A stretch of 64,000 nt of DNA from Bacteroidota bacterium (GTDB lineage Bacteria > Bacteroidota > Bacteroidia > Chitinophagales > Saprospiraceae): assembly GCA_017857395.1 (NCBI GenBank), contig JAFMDF010000003.1:1-64000 (forward strand). Reading direction: 5' to 3'. How positions within the stretch are numbered: position 1 is the first letter of the stretch; each line of letters starts with the position of its first letter. Shown here one piece after another: positions 17,416 to 27,112 of this stretch. A program made the position numbers and the translations under genes. The notes under the pieces are model-generated. The model was not told the origin of the DNA, did not search any database, and worked only from the letters and a program-made list of their open reading frames with translations.

Positions 17416-18516
17416 ATGCTTCCAATTACCAAAGCTTATTTGACGAATCACAATCGGCCTGCGCTTAAAAAGCGACAGTTTTATTCTATCCGTAAATTAA
17501 AAGGGATTATTGCCCACTGGACGGCCAATACTGGCTGGGGGGCTAATGCTCGAGCCAACCGAAATTATTTTAATACGACGCCAAGAAAAGCCTCTGCACA
17601 TTATATCGTAGATGACCATTCCATTATTCAATGTTTGCCAGATAGTGAGGTGGGCTATCATGTGGGAGCTAGGAGTTATAAACCAATTGGTAAGGAAATT
17701 TTGGAAGGAAATTTAACGCCCAATTTTTTCACGATTGGTTTTGAAATGTGTGTGAATATGGACGGGGATTGGGATAGAACCTACCAGCATTCCGTAGAAT
17801 TAGCCCAATATTTATTGAATAAATACAATTTTACGATTAATGAATTATATCGGCATTATGATATAACAGGGAAACTTTGCCCTCGAATGATGATTGATGA
17901 AAAAGATTGGCAAGCCTTTAAACGGGATGTCAATGCAGGACTAAAATTCCAAATTGAACACCCTGTAAAACAAGGCTTGGTTAATACGAATGACTTAAAT
18001 GTTCGGAAAGGCCCTGGTATTCAATATTCGATTATCAAAGTATTGAACCAAGATGATAAAGTAGAAATTTACGAACAGGTGGGTAATTGGTATCGAATAG
18101 AAGATGATAATTGGGTGCATAAACATTATATAGAAATTACTTTTACTCAAAAAAGAGGCATCGTAGAAGACCCGACAGGATTGAATGTCCGTTCTGGCCC
18201 AGGTATGCGGTTTCCAGTAGTGGAAACGATTCCAGATGGGACAGATGTGGTCATTGAAAATAGAGTAGGGAATTGGTATCAGTTAGATGACAAAAAATTT
18301 GCTTACCATAGTTTAGTGAAAATTATTGAAGTTAAAACGGGTAGAGTCAAAGAAGCTGGGTTTTTGAATGTTCGGAAAGGTCCAGGAACGAATCATTCCA
18401 TTGTTAAAAAATTACAAGATGGGGCTTTAATGGAGATTTTTGAAACGAAGGGTAAGTGGCTGCGCATTGGTGCGGATGAATGGGTGCATGGGGCTTATGT
18501 GGAGATTATTGAGTAA
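17416..18516 (+). CDS. N-acetylmuramoyl-L-alanine amidase (Amidase_2-like) with three SH3b repeats
   Basis: IIAHWTANTGWGANARANRNYF, ASAHYIVDDHSIIQCLPDSEVGYHVG and HYDITGKLCPRMM; three N/LNVRKGPG or LNVRSGPG SH3 repeats. Start moved to ATG 17416. Confidence 0.9.
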   Translation: MLPITKAYLTNHNRPALKKRQFYSIRKLKGIIAHWTANTGWGANARANRNYFNTTPRKASAHYIVDDHSIIQCLPDSEVGYHVGARSYKPIGKEILEGNLTPNFFTIGFEMCVNMDGDWDRTYQHSVELAQYLLNKYNFTINELYRHYDITGKLCPRMMIDEKDWQAFKRDVNAGLKFQIEHPVKQGLVNTNDLNVRKGPGIQYSIIKVLNQDDKVEIYEQVGNWYRIEDDNWVHKHYIEITFTQKRGIVEDPTGLNVRSGPGMRFPVVETIPDGTDVVIENRVGNWYQLDDKKFAYHSLVKIIEVKTGRVKEAGFLNVRKGPGTNHSIVKKLQDGALMEIFETKGKWLRIGADEWVHGAYVEIIE

Positions 18517-18669
18517 AAGAGAAGTGAGAGGTCAGATCGTTTATTACATAAACTGTCAGAAGTCAGATAAGTTAGTAAATTAACTATTGATATTCAAGGA
18601 TTTGCAAACATGGCGTCTGACTTCTGACAGAAAAATTTATTTTTCGGTCTGACTTCTCACTTCTCTTTT
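18515..18669. repeat. Nested inverted repeats filling a convergent intergenic region
   Basis: Outer AAAAGAGAAGTGAGAGGTCAGA (18515-18536) / TCTGACTTCTCACTTCTCTTTT (18648-18669), 21/22. Inner CTGTCAGAAGTCAGA (18553-18567) / TCTGACTTCTGACAG (18616-18630), perfect. Confidence 0.9.
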
Positions 18670-19984
18670 ATTCCAACAACTCATTAGGCAACTGCTTAGA
18701 AGTCTTAGCTCCCAAATTTTTAATCTTTTCCGCCCGACCAATCAAGGTATCACCAAACTTTTTAGAATCCACCAATTTATTCATCGCATCACCGTAAGCC
18801 GCTTGAGTTTGCTGAATTCGATTGCCAATATTTTTTAAATCGTCTACAAAATTGACAAATTTATCATAGAGTAAACCACTTTGTCGAGCAATTTCTAGTA
18901 CATTTTTCTTTTGTTTTTCCTGTTTCCAAATAAAGGAAACGGTTCGCATGGTGGCGAGTAAGGTAGAGGTGGTCACTAAAACGATATTTCGGTCTAAAGC
19001 TTCCATAAATAAGTTACCGTTTTTTTGTACTGCTACAGAAAATGCGGCTTCGATAGGAATAAACATCAATAAATAATCGGGCGAATTGATTTGATATAAT
19101 TGGGTGTAATTTTTACTCCCTAAATCTTTGATATGGTTGCGAATACTTTCAACATGTAAATTTAGGAAGGTTTTTTCTTGTCCTTTTTCGGTGGTATTAA
19201 AATATTGTTCATAAGCTTTTAAAGACACTTTAGAATCAATAATTAGATGTTTGCCATCGGGCATATTAATAATAAAATCAGGTCGTTTTTTATTACCTGC
19301 TTCATCTGTATAAGTGGATTGAGTGGAAAAATGGATGTTTTGTTCTAAACCCGCTTTTTCTAACAGCGTTTGCAGTTGAAATTCTCCCCAGTCTCCTTGA
19401 ATTTTTGAATCTCCTTTTAAAGCACTTACCAAATTGGCGGCATCCTCACTTAACTGAATATTTAAATCTTTCAGTTGTTCAATTTCCCTTTTTAGTGAAA
19501 ATCGTTCTTTGGTTTCATCGAGGTATTTTTGATGAATACTTTGTTCAAAATCATTGATTTTTTCCTTTAAAGGAGATAAAATCTGATTCATTTGAACTTG
19601 GTTCTGCGCGGTAAATTTTTGACTATTTTCTGCTAAAATTTTATTGGCTAAATTTTCAAATTCCAGTTTAAATCGTTGTTGTAATTCGTCAACTTCTTCT
19701 TTTTGTTGAGCCAATCGCTCTTCAAGATGCAAGACATTTTGCTCTTTACCTGCAACTAATTTATTTAAGCGAATGATTTCTTGGTCTTTTTCATTTAAAT
19801 CTGCCCTAAATGTATCATTTTGAATTTGTAAAGCCTCAAATACTTCTTTGGTAATATATTTTGCTCGTATTTCTTGCTCAGAAACATATCCTTTAGTAAA
19901 ATGCTGTTTAAAAAATAACCAGAGGATAAGTCCAAGGAGTATCCAACCTATGACTAATAAAATAACGACTTGGGTTAATTCCAT
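18668..19984 (-). CDS. rmuC: DNA recombination protein RmuC
   Basis: 438 aa. N-terminal TM and coiled coil; QGDWGEFQLQTLLEKAGLEQNIHFSTQ, PDFIINMPDGKHLIIDSKVSLKAYEQY. Confidence 0.95.
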   Translation of the reverse strand: MELTQVVILLVIGWILLGLILWLFFKQHFTKGYVSEQEIRAKYITKEVFEALQIQNDTFRADLNEKDQEIIRLNKLVAGKEQNVLHLEERLAQQKEEVDELQQRFKLEFENLANKILAENSQKFTAQNQVQMNQILSPLKEKINDFEQSIHQKYLDETKERFSLKREIEQLKDLNIQLSEDAANLVSALKGDSKIQGDWGEFQLQTLLEKAGLEQNIHFSTQSTYTDEAGNKKRPDFIINMPDGKHLIIDSKVSLKAYEQYFNTTEKGQEKTFLNLHVESIRNHIKDLGSKNYTQLYQINSPDYLLMFIPIEAAFSVAVQKNGNLFMEALDRNIVLVTTSTLLATMRTVSFIWKQEKQKKNVLEIARQSGLLYDKFVNFVDDLKNIGNRIQQTQAAYGDAMNKLVDSKKFGDTLIGRAEKIKNLGAKTSKQLPNELLE

Positions 19985-20167
19985 TGTAAGGTATTATTGT
20001 TTGTCAGTTGTGTAGTTGTTGGTGCTCACTTTTGTGGCTTGTCAACGTTTTAAAAGTAATCGTCATTATCAGCAGTAGACTTAATAGAAGGGTATTTGAA
20101 TTCAAGGTCAAAAGTAATTGAATTTTTCTAATTTAAGCGGTTTATTAAATTTTGAAAAAGCTGAAAA

Positions 20168-20231
20168 GTAGCTTAGACGGCTGGTCTGAGTAGCACACTA
20201 TGAAACAACTCAGACCAGCCGTCTAAGCTAC
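20168..20231. repeat. Long inverted repeat, GTAGCTTRGAC family, copy 2
   Basis: GTAGCTTAGACGGCTGGTCTGAGT (20168-20191) / ACTCAGACCAGCCGTCTAAGCTAC (20208-20231), perfect 24-bp arms. Confidence 0.95.
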
Positions 20232-20239
20232 ATTAACTA

Positions 20240-20836
20240 TTATTTTTTATATTTATCATTCAGACCGATACCTTGTAAAATCATCGGAATTATTTTCTGC
20301 ATTCGCTTTTCTTTGGTTTCCATTCTTTTAGCGGAACAGATATAGTCGGCAAAATCTCTTTTATTGGTTAGACTAAAAGTTTCAAAATGAGTAGCTAATA
20401 AGCTATTGTTAGTCAATGCAGTTTGTAATTCTGGCGGAATAACTAAGGGTTTTTTAGTTCTGGTAGGCTTAATAACTTTACCATCTTTTTGATTTTGAAT
20501 AGCTTCTTCAATATAAGCCAAGAGGGCTTCCTCATTAATATCGGCTATGGACGTAAAACGCCATTGCCGCATCGCCTTGGTTTTCCCTGCTTGCGCATTC
20601 GTCAGTACTTTAAGGTTATCCCTGAGCGTCCCACCTTGAAAAAACCAGACACCAAAATACTCCTTAAAAGCCCCAATTGCGACAATATTTTTACCATTTA
20701 AAGTATAAGTAGGGAACATCCATTTTATCGTTTCTTGTAAACCAGTTGATAAAATTAATGCCCTAAGTAATTCTAGTGCTGCTTGCCATTTTTCATGATT
20801 CGCAATATAAGCATCAACATTTGTCGGTTTTTCCAT
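20240..20836 (-). CDS. YdeI/OmpD-associated, DUF1801-type protein
   Basis: 198 aa. ETIKWMFPTYTLNGKNIVAIGAFKEYFGVWFFQGG ... FSLTNKRDFADYICSAKRMETKEKRMQKIIPMI. Confidence 0.82.
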   Translation of the reverse strand: MEKPTNVDAYIANHEKWQAALELLRALILSTGLQETIKWMFPTYTLNGKNIVAIGAFKEYFGVWFFQGGTLRDNLKVLTNAQAGKTKAMRQWRFTSIADINEEALLAYIEEAIQNQKDGKVIKPTRTKKPLVIPPELQTALTNNSLLATHFETFSLTNKRDFADYICSAKRMETKEKRMQKIIPMILQGIGLNDKYKK

Positions 20837-20957
20837 GGTCTATTTTTGTAATCCTAAAATATTTGATATTTTCACCCAAATAAAACGAATAACTAGCTAT
20901 AATGCAAGATTATAGCTTGGTTTTCTAATTCATTTTCATCAGACAAAAATTTATACA

Positions 20958-22244
20958 ATGAGATTTTTACTCTTTTACATTGCCTTTTTCTTAATTGGCA
21001 ATATAAATGCCCAAACAGTATCTATTCAAAAGTCAGCGGCTTTAACAGCAACTACACCCGAAGATGTTGGTATGTCTTCCGAAAGATTAGCCAGAATTGA
21101 TGCGATGTGCGAAAAAGCGATTGCCAATAAGGAAGTGCCTGGTATGGTCGCATTGGTTGCTAGAAAAGGAAAGATTGTGTACCATAAATCTTTTGGTACA
21201 GCAGACCATACAGCCAATCGGCCTTATGCCAATAATGATATTTTTAGAATTGCCTCTCAAACAAAGGCGATTACTTCGACGGCTGTCATGATGTTGTGGG
21301 AAGAGGGGAAATTTAGATTGGATGACCCGATTTCCAAATATATCCCTGCCTTTAAAAATCAACAAGTTTTAAAATCCTTTAAATATGCAGATACTTCTTA
21401 TACAGCAATTCCTGTCAAACAAGAAATAACCATTCGACACTTATTAACGCATACTTCTGGTTTAGGATATGGCGTCATTGATGGAGATGAACGGATTAAA
21501 ATGCTGTATCAAAAAGCAGGGGTTACAGATTTATTTACGACGAAACCAATTACCATCAAAGAGAGCGTTTTAAAATTAGCCAAATTGCCTTTACATCACG
21601 AACCAGGGACAAAATACGTCTATAGCGAAGGATTAGATGTATTAGGATATTTTATAGAAGTTATGTCAGGGATGCCATTTGATGAATTTTTAAGAACCAA
21701 AATTTTTGACCCATTAGGGATGAATGATACTTGGTTCTATTTACCTTATCAATTGCATGACAAATTAGTACCCGTCCAATATGCTAAAGACGGAAAATGG
21801 ACAAATTTTCCAACTACTTTCTATGACCCAGATTATCCTAAAAAAGGTGCTAAAACCTTTTTCTCTGGAGGCGCTGGCTTATCAAGTACTGCTAAAGATT
21901 ATGCGACTTTCCTACAAATGTATCTAAACAAAGGAGAGTTGAATGGTAAACGATTATTGAGTAGAACCACGGTTGACGCCATTTTAAGCAATCAAGTTGG
22001 AGACCTTTGGGGAGATACTAATTTTTATGGCTTAGCTTTTGGCATTACAGGTGAAAAAGGAGCAGCTAAAGGCGGAGAAGGTAGCGAAGGTTCTTTCTGG
22101 TGGGGCGGTTATTTTAATACCAATTATTTTGCGGATCCCAAAGAAGATATTATTGGGATTATTATGAAGCAAACCCAATGGACAGGGAATGATAATACGA
22201 CTTGGCGGTTTAAATTATTGGTGGGGCAAGCGGTTGATGATTAG
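20958..22244 (+). CDS. Beta-lactamase/esterase-like serine hydrolase (class C fold)
   Basis: Signal peptide. FRIASQTKAITSTAVM (SxxK), YSEGLDVLGYFIEVMSG, LLTHTSGLGYGV. Confidence 0.92.
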   Translation: MRFLLFYIAFFLIGNINAQTVSIQKSAALTATTPEDVGMSSERLARIDAMCEKAIANKEVPGMVALVARKGKIVYHKSFGTADHTANRPYANNDIFRIASQTKAITSTAVMMLWEEGKFRLDDPISKYIPAFKNQQVLKSFKYADTSYTAIPVKQEITIRHLLTHTSGLGYGVIDGDERIKMLYQKAGVTDLFTTKPITIKESVLKLAKLPLHHEPGTKYVYSEGLDVLGYFIEVMSGMPFDEFLRTKIFDPLGMNDTWFYLPYQLHDKLVPVQYAKDGKWTNFPTTFYDPDYPKKGAKTFFSGGAGLSSTAKDYATFLQMYLNKGELNGKRLLSRTTVDAILSNQVGDLWGDTNFYGLAFGITGEKGAAKGGEGSEGSFWWGGYFNTNYFADPKEDIIGIIMKQTQWTGNDNTTWRFKLLVGQAVDD

Positions 22245-22256
22245 CAAATTTAATTC

Positions 22257-22374
22257 AAAATGTAAAATTCTAAATTTAAAAGTGAGCGCCAGCAAATAAA
22301 GCCTTAAATACTCAATATAAGGTTCTTAATTTTCGACCTGTTTTTGCTGTCCTCACTTTAGAATTTTACATTTT
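22257..22374. repeat. Inverted repeat downstream of the serine hydrolase gene
   Basis: AAAATGTAAAATTCTAAA (22257-22274) / TTTAGAATTTTACATTTT (22357-22374), perfect. Also AGTGAG (22281-22286) / CTCACT (22352-22357). Confidence 0.85.
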
Positions 22375-22437
22375 TAATTTTAGATTTTTTTCCTACTGCC
22401 TGTAACCAAAGCTAAACTCAGTCGTCTTCCACAAAAT

Positions 22438-22947
22438 ATGAGCACCGAACAATTTAAAAAAGACATATTATCCTTACAAAATAAGCTATACCGATATGCT
22501 TTGAGTATCGTCTTTGACGCCGATTTGGCAAAGGATATTGTACAAGAGGTGTTCTTAAAAGTTTGGACCAAAAGGGTCGAATTAATTGACATAACGAATA
22601 AAGAAGCTTGGTGTGTCAGAATTACTCGAAATTTAGCTTTAGATAAGTTGAAAGCAGCGAATCGAAAAAATGTAGATTTAGCATTCGCAGCCAACCATTT
22701 TGTCGGAGATGCCAGCCCAGCTATGCAAGCAGAGGAAAACGATTTGATTGCGTCTATTTATGAAGCAATGAAAGATTTATCCCCTCAACAAAAAGAAATA
22801 TTTAGACTGAGAGATTTACTGGGATATACGAATAAGGAAATAAAGGAATTAATGGATTTAAATGATAGCCAAGTAAAAGTGAACTTATTTAGAGCGAGAC
22901 AGAAAATTAAAGCAAAACTTGGAAAATTAATTAATTATGGAAGCTAA
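22438..22947 (+). CDS. RNA polymerase sigma factor, ECF/sigma-70 family
   Basis: DADLAKDIVQEVFLKVWTKR, AWCVRITRNLALDKLKA and FRLRDLLGYTNKEIKELMDLNDSQVKVNLFRARQKIK. Confidence 0.95.
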   Translation: MSTEQFKKDILSLQNKLYRYALSIVFDADLAKDIVQEVFLKVWTKRVELIDITNKEAWCVRITRNLALDKLKAANRKNVDLAFAANHFVGDASPAMQAEENDLIASIYEAMKDLSPQQKEIFRLRDLLGYTNKEIKELMDLNDSQVKVNLFRARQKIKAKLGKLINYGS

Positions 22948-23425
22948 AAAACAGTCGGAATTAGCAAAAAAATATTGGGAAGGACAAACGTCGAACTTAG
23001 AAGAAAAGGCTTTGTTGAACAGTCAATTAAATGGCGTAGAAGAAGCGGAGAAAGCCCATTTCGAGCAGTTAAAACAATTTTCTAACTTATCCTTAGACGC
23101 CTCTTTTGAGGACGAATTGATGGATAAGATAAATCAGGAAAAACAAGCGGTTGTAAGACAATTAATCCCTTCCTTTGTTTGGAAAGTTGCCGCAACAGTA
23201 GTAATTGGTTTATCGACTTATTTTTTATACCAACCGATGCCAGTAGTGGAAGAGATGACCCAAATTGCAGCCTTAGAAGAGGAAGACCCAGAAAAAGCTT
23301 TTGAAATGACCAAACAGGCTTTATTATTAATTTCTTCCAAGTTAAATAAGGCATCCAAAGTAGATTTGCCCCTCAATAAATTTGAAGAAACTAGAGCGAA
23401 AATTCAAGAGAAAGAAAATAGTTAG
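22937..23425 (+). CDS. Putative membrane anti-sigma factor, translationally coupled to the sigma gene
   Basis: 162 aa. Start overlaps the sigma stop (ATGGAAGCTAA). One predicted TM (FVWKVAATVVIGLSTYFLY). Confidence 0.65.
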   Translation: MEAKKQSELAKKYWEGQTSNLEEKALLNSQLNGVEEAEKAHFEQLKQFSNLSLDASFEDELMDKINQEKQAVVRQLIPSFVWKVAATVVIGLSTYFLYQPMPVVEEMTQIAALEEEDPEKAFEMTKQALLLISSKLNKASKVDLPLNKFEETRAKIQEKENS

Positions 23426-23518
23426 TACTTAAAAGTTGCGATGTTGCCCTGTCAGTGAAAGGACATCTCAACAAAAGAGTAAGATTTCACCCGATTAAAT
23501 AATTAAAATTTTATTATC

Positions 23519-24376
23519 ATGAAAAAAACCTTGGTATTAAGCCTAATGACCGTGTTTAGTTTGTCCCTTTTTGCTCAGCAAAATGTCATTGACAAATACT
23601 TTAAAGCACATTATGACAACCCTGCATTTGATAAATTTGAAGTAACCGAAAAGACCTTTGATTTAGTAGAAGAAATCGAAACGGAAGATGCCGAAGAACA
23701 GAGAGTACTAACAGCATTAGCTAATATTGATGGCATCAAAGTATTAGCAAATAAAGAAACAGCAATTGGTGGAGAATACTATCGGGAAGCAATGGACAAA
23801 TTAATTCCAGATACAGATTATGAAGACTTAGTAATACTAGAAACCGATGGCAATGAGATTCGGTTTATGATAAGAGAAAATGAGGAAGGGATTCAAGAGT
23901 TTGTAGCGATTGTCCATGCAGACCAAAGTTTTGTCATTGCTTCTTTACACGGTACAATTGATGTATCCAGTTTATCAAGAATGATGGAAGTGATGAAAAA
24001 TGGTGGTGGTGATTGGTTAGGCAATTTTAATAACCTTCATTCCGAAGAAATTATCATTGGGAAACCATCTATTCAACAACAAAATACGAGCGCCTTATCA
24101 AAAGTAAGTATTAATGATATTAAGCTGAATATTTTCCCGAACCCTGCGACTGATTATATTAATATCGCAACGGAGGGTGGTGTTTCTGCTAAAATGAATA
24201 TTGGATTTTATTCTTTATTAGGTAAAGAAATCCAATCAGCAGGTACGATTAATTTACCGCATAAAATGGATTTAAAAACCTTACCAGGCGGGACTTACTT
24301 CTTGCGTATAACAGACGAAACAGGCACTTACAAAAATTTTAAAATAGTAAAGCCTGTTGGAAGTAGTAATAATTAG
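23519..24376 (+). CDS. DUF4252-like secreted protein with C-terminal T9SS-type sorting domain
   Basis: Signal peptide; IRFMIRENEEGIQEFVAIVHADQSFVIASLHGTIDVSSLSRMM; C-terminal LNIFPNPATDYINIATEGG...LKTLPGGTYFLRITDETGTYKNFKIVK. Confidence 0.8.
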   Translation: MKKTLVLSLMTVFSLSLFAQQNVIDKYFKAHYDNPAFDKFEVTEKTFDLVEEIETEDAEEQRVLTALANIDGIKVLANKETAIGGEYYREAMDKLIPDTDYEDLVILETDGNEIRFMIRENEEGIQEFVAIVHADQSFVIASLHGTIDVSSLSRMMEVMKNGGGDWLGNFNNLHSEEIIIGKPSIQQQNTSALSKVSINDIKLNIFPNPATDYINIATEGGVSAKMNIGFYSLLGKEIQSAGTINLPHKMDLKTLPGGTYFLRITDETGTYKNFKIVKPVGSSNN

Positions 24377-24390
24377 GGATAAATAATCTA

Positions 24391-24520
24391 AGTTGCGTTA
24401 AATTGTTTTATTGTTAAATGGCTATATTGTTCTAGGTTAAAATCTACCTTTAGTCAACATTTTCGGTCGTTTTAACAATATAACCATAAAACAATATAGC
24501 CATTTGGATTTTCTGCAACT
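24391..24520. repeat. GGCTATATTGTTTTATTGTTA-family inverted element, copy A
   Basis: Flanked by AGTTGC / GCAACT. Contains ATTGTTTTATTGTTAAATGGCTATATTGTT and AACAATATAACCATAAAACAATATAGCCATTT. Confidence 0.8.
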
Positions 24521-24674
24521 GAGGTTAAATAATAAAACCAATTTAATAGTGTAGAGATAAAAAAGACAAATAATATTCAATATTCTGGCAAAATGCTGTA
24601 AAGGTCTCTTTTCTCTAATCTCTGCTTTCTATTCTAAATAGATTAAAATAATTTTCTAAAATCTAAAATAAATC

Positions 24675-25238
24675 ATGAAGAAAGGAATCATATTTTTATT
24701 CGTAGGGCTTTTCGCAGTTAGTTTACAAGCCCAAAATAATGCAATTAGTAAGCATTTTTCTAAATTTCAAAGAGACACCAGTTTCACCAAAGTAACGGTA
24801 ACTAGCAGAATGTTCTCTTTATTTACTGAGATAGAAGCGGAAGATGCAGATGAAGAAGAAATTTTGAAAGCGATGGCAAAGCTAAAAGGGATTAAAGCCA
24901 TCGTAAAGAATAATTCAGATAATAGCAAAAAACTATATTTTGATGCAGTAGACCTGATTCAAAATGATGGCGGTTATGAAGAATTAATGACCGTAGAAGA
25001 TGCAGGAGAAAACATCCAATTTATGATTCGAGAAGAGGGCGACCAAATTAGTGAATTACTGATGATAATTGGTGGTAATGAAAATTTTATGGTGATGACT
25101 TTATATGGAGAAATTGACCTGAATACGATTGCTAAACTATCAAGAGTTTTAAAAATAAATGGCATGGAAGCTTTCCAAGCTTTAGATAAAGATAGCAATA
25201 AGAAAAAGGAAAAAAGGAATGAGGAAAAAAAGAATTAA
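24675..25238 (+). CDS. DUF4252-like secreted protein with Lys/Glu-rich tail
   Basis: 187 aa. Signal peptide; YEELMTVEDAGENIQFMIREEGDQISELLMIIGGNENFMVMTLYGEIDL; tail KKKEKRNEEKKN. Confidence 0.78.
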   Translation: MKKGIIFLFVGLFAVSLQAQNNAISKHFSKFQRDTSFTKVTVTSRMFSLFTEIEAEDADEEEILKAMAKLKGIKAIVKNNSDNSKKLYFDAVDLIQNDGGYEELMTVEDAGENIQFMIREEGDQISELLMIIGGNENFMVMTLYGEIDLNTIAKLSRVLKINGMEAFQALDKDSNKKKEKRNEEKKN

Positions 25239-25295
25239 ATAAAATTAGATATAGCGGGTAATTTTTTAAAATCATTTCCTGTTAAGCATACATTT

Positions 25296-25333
25296 AGATT
25301 TACTAAAACCTTTAGGATTTAGTAAATCTTTTT
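25296..25333. terminator. AT-rich hairpin plus T run downstream of the second DUF4252 gene
   Basis: AGATTTACTAAA (25296-25307) / TTTAGTAAATCT (25318-25329), perfect 12 bp, followed by TTTTTG. Confidence 0.65.
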
Positions 25334-25564
25334 GTATTTAAAAAGCATTTATTAGGGTTTTTATTTACCTAATAAGTGTTTTTTATATATTGTAAATTAA
25401 TTGACAATCAATTAGTTAAGCCAGTTTTTATAGAGGTTGTCATTAGTCGATGAAAACAGTTGATTTGTAGGTTTAGTTTTAAAATAAATCTTCTTTTTAA
25501 TACCTTTGAAAGGTCAACGAAATCCTATTTTAGCAATTTATTGATAAGTTTATCTAGACCCTAT

Positions 25565-26209
25565 ATGAAGCATTTTTTCCTTGTTTTTACCCTTGTATTT
25601 ACTGCCTATTTTGTGGGTATTGCTCAAAGTAAAGTATTGAAGGAATTGAAAGATAGTAATGCGATACAGCTCCATTTATTTTTTACGCCGAGTACGCTAA
25701 GAATGTTAAATTTTCAGGATGACCCCGGTTATAATGAAATGGTTAGAGGTGTGGAAAAATTACATTTTTACTTGATGAACCCAAGCAATTTTTCAATCAA
25801 TGATTATTTTGATACTGCAGAACGCTTATTAAAAGAAGAAAATTATGAAGAATTTATTATTTGGGATGGAGACGGCGATGAGTTTCAGGTTTTAGGAAAA
25901 CCAACCGAAAAAGATATGATTGGTTTGGCAAGTTATGCCGATAGGCATTATATATTTAATTTAAAAGGAACGATTGATTTGATGAAGTTACCTGATATTT
26001 ATGAAAAAATGACAACGCAAGATTCCACGATGGATAATGGTATTAGTTTTATTGTTGATATGATAAAAAATGATGATAACGATAGGATTCGACGAGAAAA
26101 AAGGCGGAAGGAATGGGAAGAAAGAAGCCGAAAAGAAGCCGCAGAAGCCAAAATTCAAGCAGACAGTATTCGGTTGGATAGTATAAAAAATAACACGATT
26201 AAACCCTAA
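25565..26209 (+). CDS. Divergent DUF4252-like secreted protein with charged helical C-terminus
   Basis: Start at internal ATG MKHFFLVFTLVFTAYFVG (ORF 25460..26209). YEEFIIWDGDGDEFQVLGKPTEKDMIGLASYADRHYIFNLKGTIDLMKL; tail RIRREKRRKEWEERSRKEAAEAKIQ. Confidence 0.65.
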   Translation: MKHFFLVFTLVFTAYFVGIAQSKVLKELKDSNAIQLHLFFTPSTLRMLNFQDDPGYNEMVRGVEKLHFYLMNPSNFSINDYFDTAERLLKEENYEEFIIWDGDGDEFQVLGKPTEKDMIGLASYADRHYIFNLKGTIDLMKLPDIYEKMTTQDSTMDNGISFIVDMIKNDDNDRIRREKRRKEWEERSRKEAAEAKIQADSIRLDSIKNNTIKP

Positions 26210-26221
26210 AAAATAATATAA

Positions 26222-27112
26222 TTGATTGTATTAAGCACCCAGAATTTAACGAAAAAATACAGCCGACTTACTGCTTTAGACCAACTCAATTTTGAGATAC
26301 AGACAGGGATGATTTTTGGTCTATTAGGCCCTAATGGTAGTGGGAAAACGACTACTTTGGGTATGATATTGAGCGTTCTAAAACCAACATCAGGCACCTT
26401 CCAATGGTTTGAAAAACCGCCTTCCGCAGCGAGTCGTAGAGAGATTGGCGCTATCCTAGAAATTCCATGTTTCTATCCGTATATGACTGCGGAACAAAAT
26501 CTACAAGTTGCTGCTAAAATAAAAAAATGTCCTACGGCTAATATTGCTCCTACGCTTAAAACGGTCGGTTTGTATGAACGAAGAAATGACCCTTTTAAAA
26601 CCTATTCTTTGGGGATGAAACAACGGTTAGCTATAGGCGCTGCTTTATTGGCTAACCCTCCTGTTTTAATTTTAGATGAACCAACTAATGGACTTGACCC
26701 TCAGGGGATTGTAGAGATTAGAGAACTAGTGATTCAAATCGCTAAATCGGGTAAAACTATCATTTTTGCCAGCCATTTATTGGATGAAGTGCAAAAGGTT
26801 TGTACGGATTTTATGGTGCTAAAAAAAGGTAAAAAATTATTTCAAGGAAATGTAAAAGAAGCCTTATCTGACCAACGCATGGTGGAGGTAGGTGCTGAAA
26901 ATTTAGCCGATTTACAAAATGCTTTTAGTAATTATCAGGGCATTTCAAAACTAGAAATTAAAGATGACTTATGCTTGTTGACTGCACTTCCAGAAATTAC
27001 AACGAATGACATAAGTCGGTATCTTTTTGATAAAAAAGTCATTATTAACCATTTAGTTGAACGAGAAGGAAGTTTAGAGAAACAATTCCTTAAAATATTA
27101 GCCGAGAAATGA
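26222..27112 (+). CDS. ABC transporter ATP-binding protein
   Basis: Walker A GLLGPNGSGKTTTLGMIL, signature YSLGMKQRLAIGAALLANPPVLILDEPTNGLDPQG. TTG start. Confidence 0.95.
   Translation: MIVLSTQNLTKKYSRLTALDQLNFEIQTGMIFGLLGPNGSGKTTTLGMILSVLKPTSGTFQWFEKPPSAASRREIGAILEIPCFYPYMTAEQNLQVAAKIKKCPTANIAPTLKTVGLYERRNDPFKTYSLGMKQRLAIGAALLANPPVLILDEPTNGLDPQGIVEIRELVIQIAKSGKTIIFASHLLDEVQKVCTDFMVLKKGKKLFQGNVKEALSDQRMVEVGAENLADLQNAFSNYQGISKLEIKDDLCLLTALPEITTNDISRYLFDKKVIINHLVEREGSLEKQFLKILAEK

Noticed and set aside
17380-18516. N-acetylmuramoyl amidase as part of a phage lysis cassette
   Set aside because: No holin, tail, capsid, integrase or other phage gene is nearby. Neighbours are trmD and rmuC.
22438-23425. 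FecIR-type sigma/anti-sigma surface signalling with a TonB receptor
   Set aside because: No TonB receptor is adjacent (the only one is 13 kb away). The second protein lacks a recognisable FecR domain and looks like a short membrane anti-sigma protein.
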